A stretch of 6,207 nt of DNA from Deltaproteobacteria bacterium (GTDB lineage: Bacteria; Desulfobacterota; JAENJC01): positions 1-6,207 of the forward strand of contig JACQYJ010000154.1 of NCBI GenBank assembly GCA_016208525.1. The letters run 5' to 3'. The notes under the pieces are model-generated. The model made no database searches. It was not told where the DNA came from and worked only from the letters and a program-made list of their open reading frames with translations. A program made the translations under genes and the position numbers. Shown piece after piece: positions 4,564 to 6,207 of the stretch (positions are counted from its first letter, which is position 1; every line of letters starts with the position of its first letter).

Positions 4564-4766
4564 AAAGCATTTCAGGCAAGCAGTTATGCCGGATTCTGGA
4601 GAGGAAGGGATGGGAACTGAAGACAATCAAAGGAAGTCATCATGTCTATATGATGGATGGAAGGACGGAACGTATAAGCGTTCCGGTTCATGGCAACAAA
4701 GATCTAAAAATAGGCATGTTGAAGGCTATAATGAAACTTGCTGAAATTGAAGAAAGTGAACTGTAG
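4560..4766 (+). CDS. hicA: HicA mRNA interferase toxin
   Basis: A 68-residue toxin with the dsRBD-like HicA fold: helix SGKQLCRILERKGWEL (5-20), then IKGSHHVYMM with the catalytic histidine in GSH (H27), DGRTERISVPVHGNKDLKIG, and the closing helix MLKAIMKLAEI. HicA cleaves mRNA and tmRNA to arrest translation and is held inactive by HicB. The active-site motif and length are normal, so it should be functional. It is translated from an ATGA overlap with hicB. Its TAG (4764-4766) is followed after a single base by the hisC start, so hisC is probably on the same message. Confidence 0.94.
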   Translation: MKSISGKQLCRILERKGWELKTIKGSHHVYMMDGRTERISVPVHGNKDLKIGMLKAIMKLAEIEESEL

Positions 4767-4767
4767 A

Positions 4768-5835
4768 ATGGGAAACACCTTAGAGCTTATAAAAACTGAA
4801 ATTAGAGACCTCTTGCCGTATAAAATCGACGAGACCTGCTGCCCTATAAAATTGGACGCCAATGAAAACCCCTATCCCCTGCCTGATGAACTCAGGGAAA
4901 AGGTCAATAAGGCCCTTTCAGAGGTCTTGTTAAACCGTTATCCCGACCCTGACGCAAGGGAGCTGAAGGGTCTTATATCACACTGGCTGTCAGTTCCTGA
5001 AGAGTTCCTGATGCTCGGAAACGGCTCGGACGAGTTGATCCAGGCAATCCTTATCGCCACATCATGGGGTTCTCCAACGGTTGTTGTCCCGTCGCCGACC
5101 TTTTCCATGTATAAGATAACCGGGCTGGCAGTCGGCCACAGGGTTCTGGAGATACCGCTGGATAAATCGTTTGACATTGACCCGGCAGCCGTAATTGATG
5201 CCTGCGGGAGGGAAAGGGCAAAGGTCGTCTTCCTGAGCACACCAAACAACCCAACTGGAAACAGGTTTTCGGATGATAAGGTCCTTGAAGTGGTTAAAGG
5301 GTCTCACGCCCTCGTGGTTGTAGACGAGGCATACGGAGATTTTTCAGGGAAGACCCTCGTCCCCTACCTGAAAGAGAATATGAACCTCATAATCCTGAAG
5401 ACCCTTTCAAAGATCGGTATGGCTGGACTGAGGCTTGGGATCATGGCCGCCAACCCTGATCTGATAAATGAGCTTGACAAGGTAAGGCTTCCATATAATA
5501 TCAACTCCCTCTCCCAGGCTGTGGCCGCAGTTCTCCTGAACAACATGGATGCCATAAATGGGCAGATAGATGCCATTATCCCGGAGAGGGAGAGGGTTTA
5601 CAGAGCCTTGAGGGACCTCGATGGAGTCACTCCATATCCGTCCGAGGCCAACTTCATCCTCTTCAAGGTCCGGGATGCTGACGATCTTCATAAGAGGCTT
5701 GTTGAGAAGGGGATACTTATAAGGAACCTCAACAGGCCCGGAAGGCTTGAGAACTGCATGAGGGTGACGGTGGGGACGCCTGAGGAGAATGGTGCGCTTT
5801 TAGGTGCAATGGCGAAGTTGCTGATTAATGCATAA
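4768..5835 (+). CDS. hisC: Histidinol-phosphate aminotransferase
   Basis: A 355-residue PLP enzyme (fold-type I, class II aminotransferase) of normal HisC length. It moves an amino group from glutamate to imidazole-acetol phosphate, giving histidinol phosphate, two steps before HisD. Seen in order: KLDANENPYPLP (28-39), the cofactor region LGNGSDELIQ (83-92), STPNNPTGN (157-165), DEAYGDF (186-192), the Schiff-base lysine K215 in TLSKIGMAGLRLG with R222 shortly after, and CMRVTVGTPEEN (330-341), whose arginine (R332) binds the substrate carboxylate or phosphate. ATG 4768 is chosen for length and the family-like N-terminus. The upstream in-frame TTG at 4738 would overlap hicA by 29 bases. There is only a weak purine-rich site (about 4750-4757), so translation may depend on ribosomes leaving hicA. 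Confidence 0.95.
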   Translation: MGNTLELIKTEIRDLLPYKIDETCCPIKLDANENPYPLPDELREKVNKALSEVLLNRYPDPDARELKGLISHWLSVPEEFLMLGNGSDELIQAILIATSWGSPTVVVPSPTFSMYKITGLAVGHRVLEIPLDKSFDIDPAAVIDACGRERAKVVFLSTPNNPTGNRFSDDKVLEVVKGSHALVVVDEAYGDFSGKTLVPYLKENMNLIILKTLSKIGMAGLRLGIMAANPDLINELDKVRLPYNINSLSQAVAAVLLNNMDAINGQIDAIIPERERVYRALRDLDGVTPYPSEANFILFKVRDADDLHKRLVEKGILIRNLNRPGRLENCMRVTVGTPEENGALLGAMAKLLINA

Positions 5836-5841
5836 AACAGG

Positions 5842-5975
5842 AATTAACCGCTGAGACGCTGACTTTTTAGAAGTTATGAACATAAGAAGTTGAGAAGTTG
5901 AGAAAAAACCTTTAACCTCTTAACTTCTTATCTTCCGCTGAATTCTCTGTGCCTCTGCGCCTCTGCGGTGAAAAA
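5842..5975. repeat. Second foldback repeat, downstream of hisC
   Basis: An inner hairpin pairs 5882-5902 (ataagaagttgagaagttga.) with 5911-5931 around an 8-base loop: 17 Watson-Crick pairs, three G-U and one mismatch. Outside it, 'ttaaccgctgagacgctga' near 5844-5862 is an imperfect reverse complement of 'ctctgcgcctctgcggtgaa' near 5953-5972. The left inner arm holds two copies of gaagttga in tandem. It begins 7 bases after the hisC stop and could end transcription structurally, though no T-run follows the hairpin. The family differs from the 4021 element. Confidence 0.65.
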
Positions 5976-5982
5976 GCTTTTT

Positions 5983-6139
5983 ACCTAAAAACTGCAAACC
6001 ACAGAGAACACAGAGATATTTTTTGGGGATAAAAACCTTTGTAACCCCTTTTCTTATCTGTGTTCTCATGCTTTAGATTTAAAAATTATTGGGCTTTTAA
6101 AAAGTCACCTTTTGAGTGCACAGAGAAAAGATTTAAAAC
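5983..6139. mobile_element. MITE-like foldback element, inverted and diverged copy 2
   Basis: Read forward, this matches the reverse complement of 4084-4239 at roughly 80-85% by eye, with a small indel near the middle. It starts with a near-identical end (acctaaaaactgcaaaccac at 5983-6002) and shares blocks such as ctgtgttctcatg and ttttgagtgca. After 6139 the match stops: the expected far terminal repeat is missing and other repeat units follow. This copy is therefore truncated or interrupted. Copies 1 and 2 face each other around hicB-hicA-hisC. Confidence 0.7.
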
Positions 6140-6207
6140 AAGAGCCTCTTGCAAAAGTCCTTAACCACAGGGACACCGAGAAAAGATGAGAGGCACAGAG
6201 GACAAAA
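6140..6207. repeat. Mosaic of short repeat units at the window end
   Basis: It contains gcctcttgcaaaagtcc (6144-6160), a unit related to 'tctcgtaaaaagtc' near 100-113. It is followed by ccttaaccacagggacaccg and gaggcacagaggac, variants of the 'accacagag...cacagag' family. No reading frame is visible. The window ends inside this block, so its far border cannot be seen. Confidence 0.45.

Noticed and set aside
4304..4626. Minus-strand open frame opposite hicB and hicA
   Set aside because: It is antisense to two overlapping genes with clear family motifs and runs into repeat DNA; no supporting signals.
4738..4767. TTG start for hisC at 4738
   Set aside because: It would overlap the end of hicA by 29 bases and add ten residues not typical of HisC. 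ATG 4768 gives the usual N-terminus and length.

Overview
The window (roughly 45-50% GC by eye) looks like chromosome from a free-living, probably anaerobic or subsurface bacterium of the Nitrospirota/Desulfobacterota kind. That guess rests on two things: intergenic repeats built from 'ttcgacaggctca / tgagcttgtcgaa' and 'accacagag...cacagag' units, which are common in such genomes, and the style of the HisD and HisC proteins. No rRNA, tRNA or taxonomic marker is present, so the assignment is weak.

Layout. 1-281 is repeat-rich intergenic DNA with a REP-like inverted repeat. 282-1010 is a VapBC-type toxin-antitoxin operon: a near-consensus promoter, a perfect 9-bp inverted repeat over the -10 box, a ribbon-helix-helix antitoxin and a PIN-domain toxin. 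1081-2239 is a compact three-gene transcription unit (TAATG and ATGA junctions) closed by a strong intrinsic terminator. Its second and third products look like very diverged HicB- and HicA-fold proteins, and the first is an unfamiliar 116-residue protein. This unit is the best candidate here for an undescribed system. 2247-2705 holds decayed gene remnants, including the N-terminus of a helicase with a phospholipase-D-like domain. 2724-4010 is hisD. 4021-4239 is a foldback (MITE-like) element. 4360-4766 is a canonical hicB-hicA pair, followed one base later by hisC (4768-5835). The rest of the window (5836-6207) is repeats again: a second type of foldback, and an inverted, diverged copy of the 4021-4239 element.

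How it fits together. hisD and hisC are steps of histidine synthesis that often sit side by side. Here they are separated by about 760 bases holding a foldback element and a hicBA module, and hisC appears to be read from the same message as hicBA. Three toxin-antitoxin or toxin-antitoxin-like units, one gene graveyard and several palindromic repeats in 6.2 kb suggest an accessory insertion hotspot around broken-up histidine genes. The families of vapC, hicB, hicA, hisD and hisC are clear from sequence. The HicBA-like reading of 1501-2186 is inference from motif order and needs a structural or profile search.
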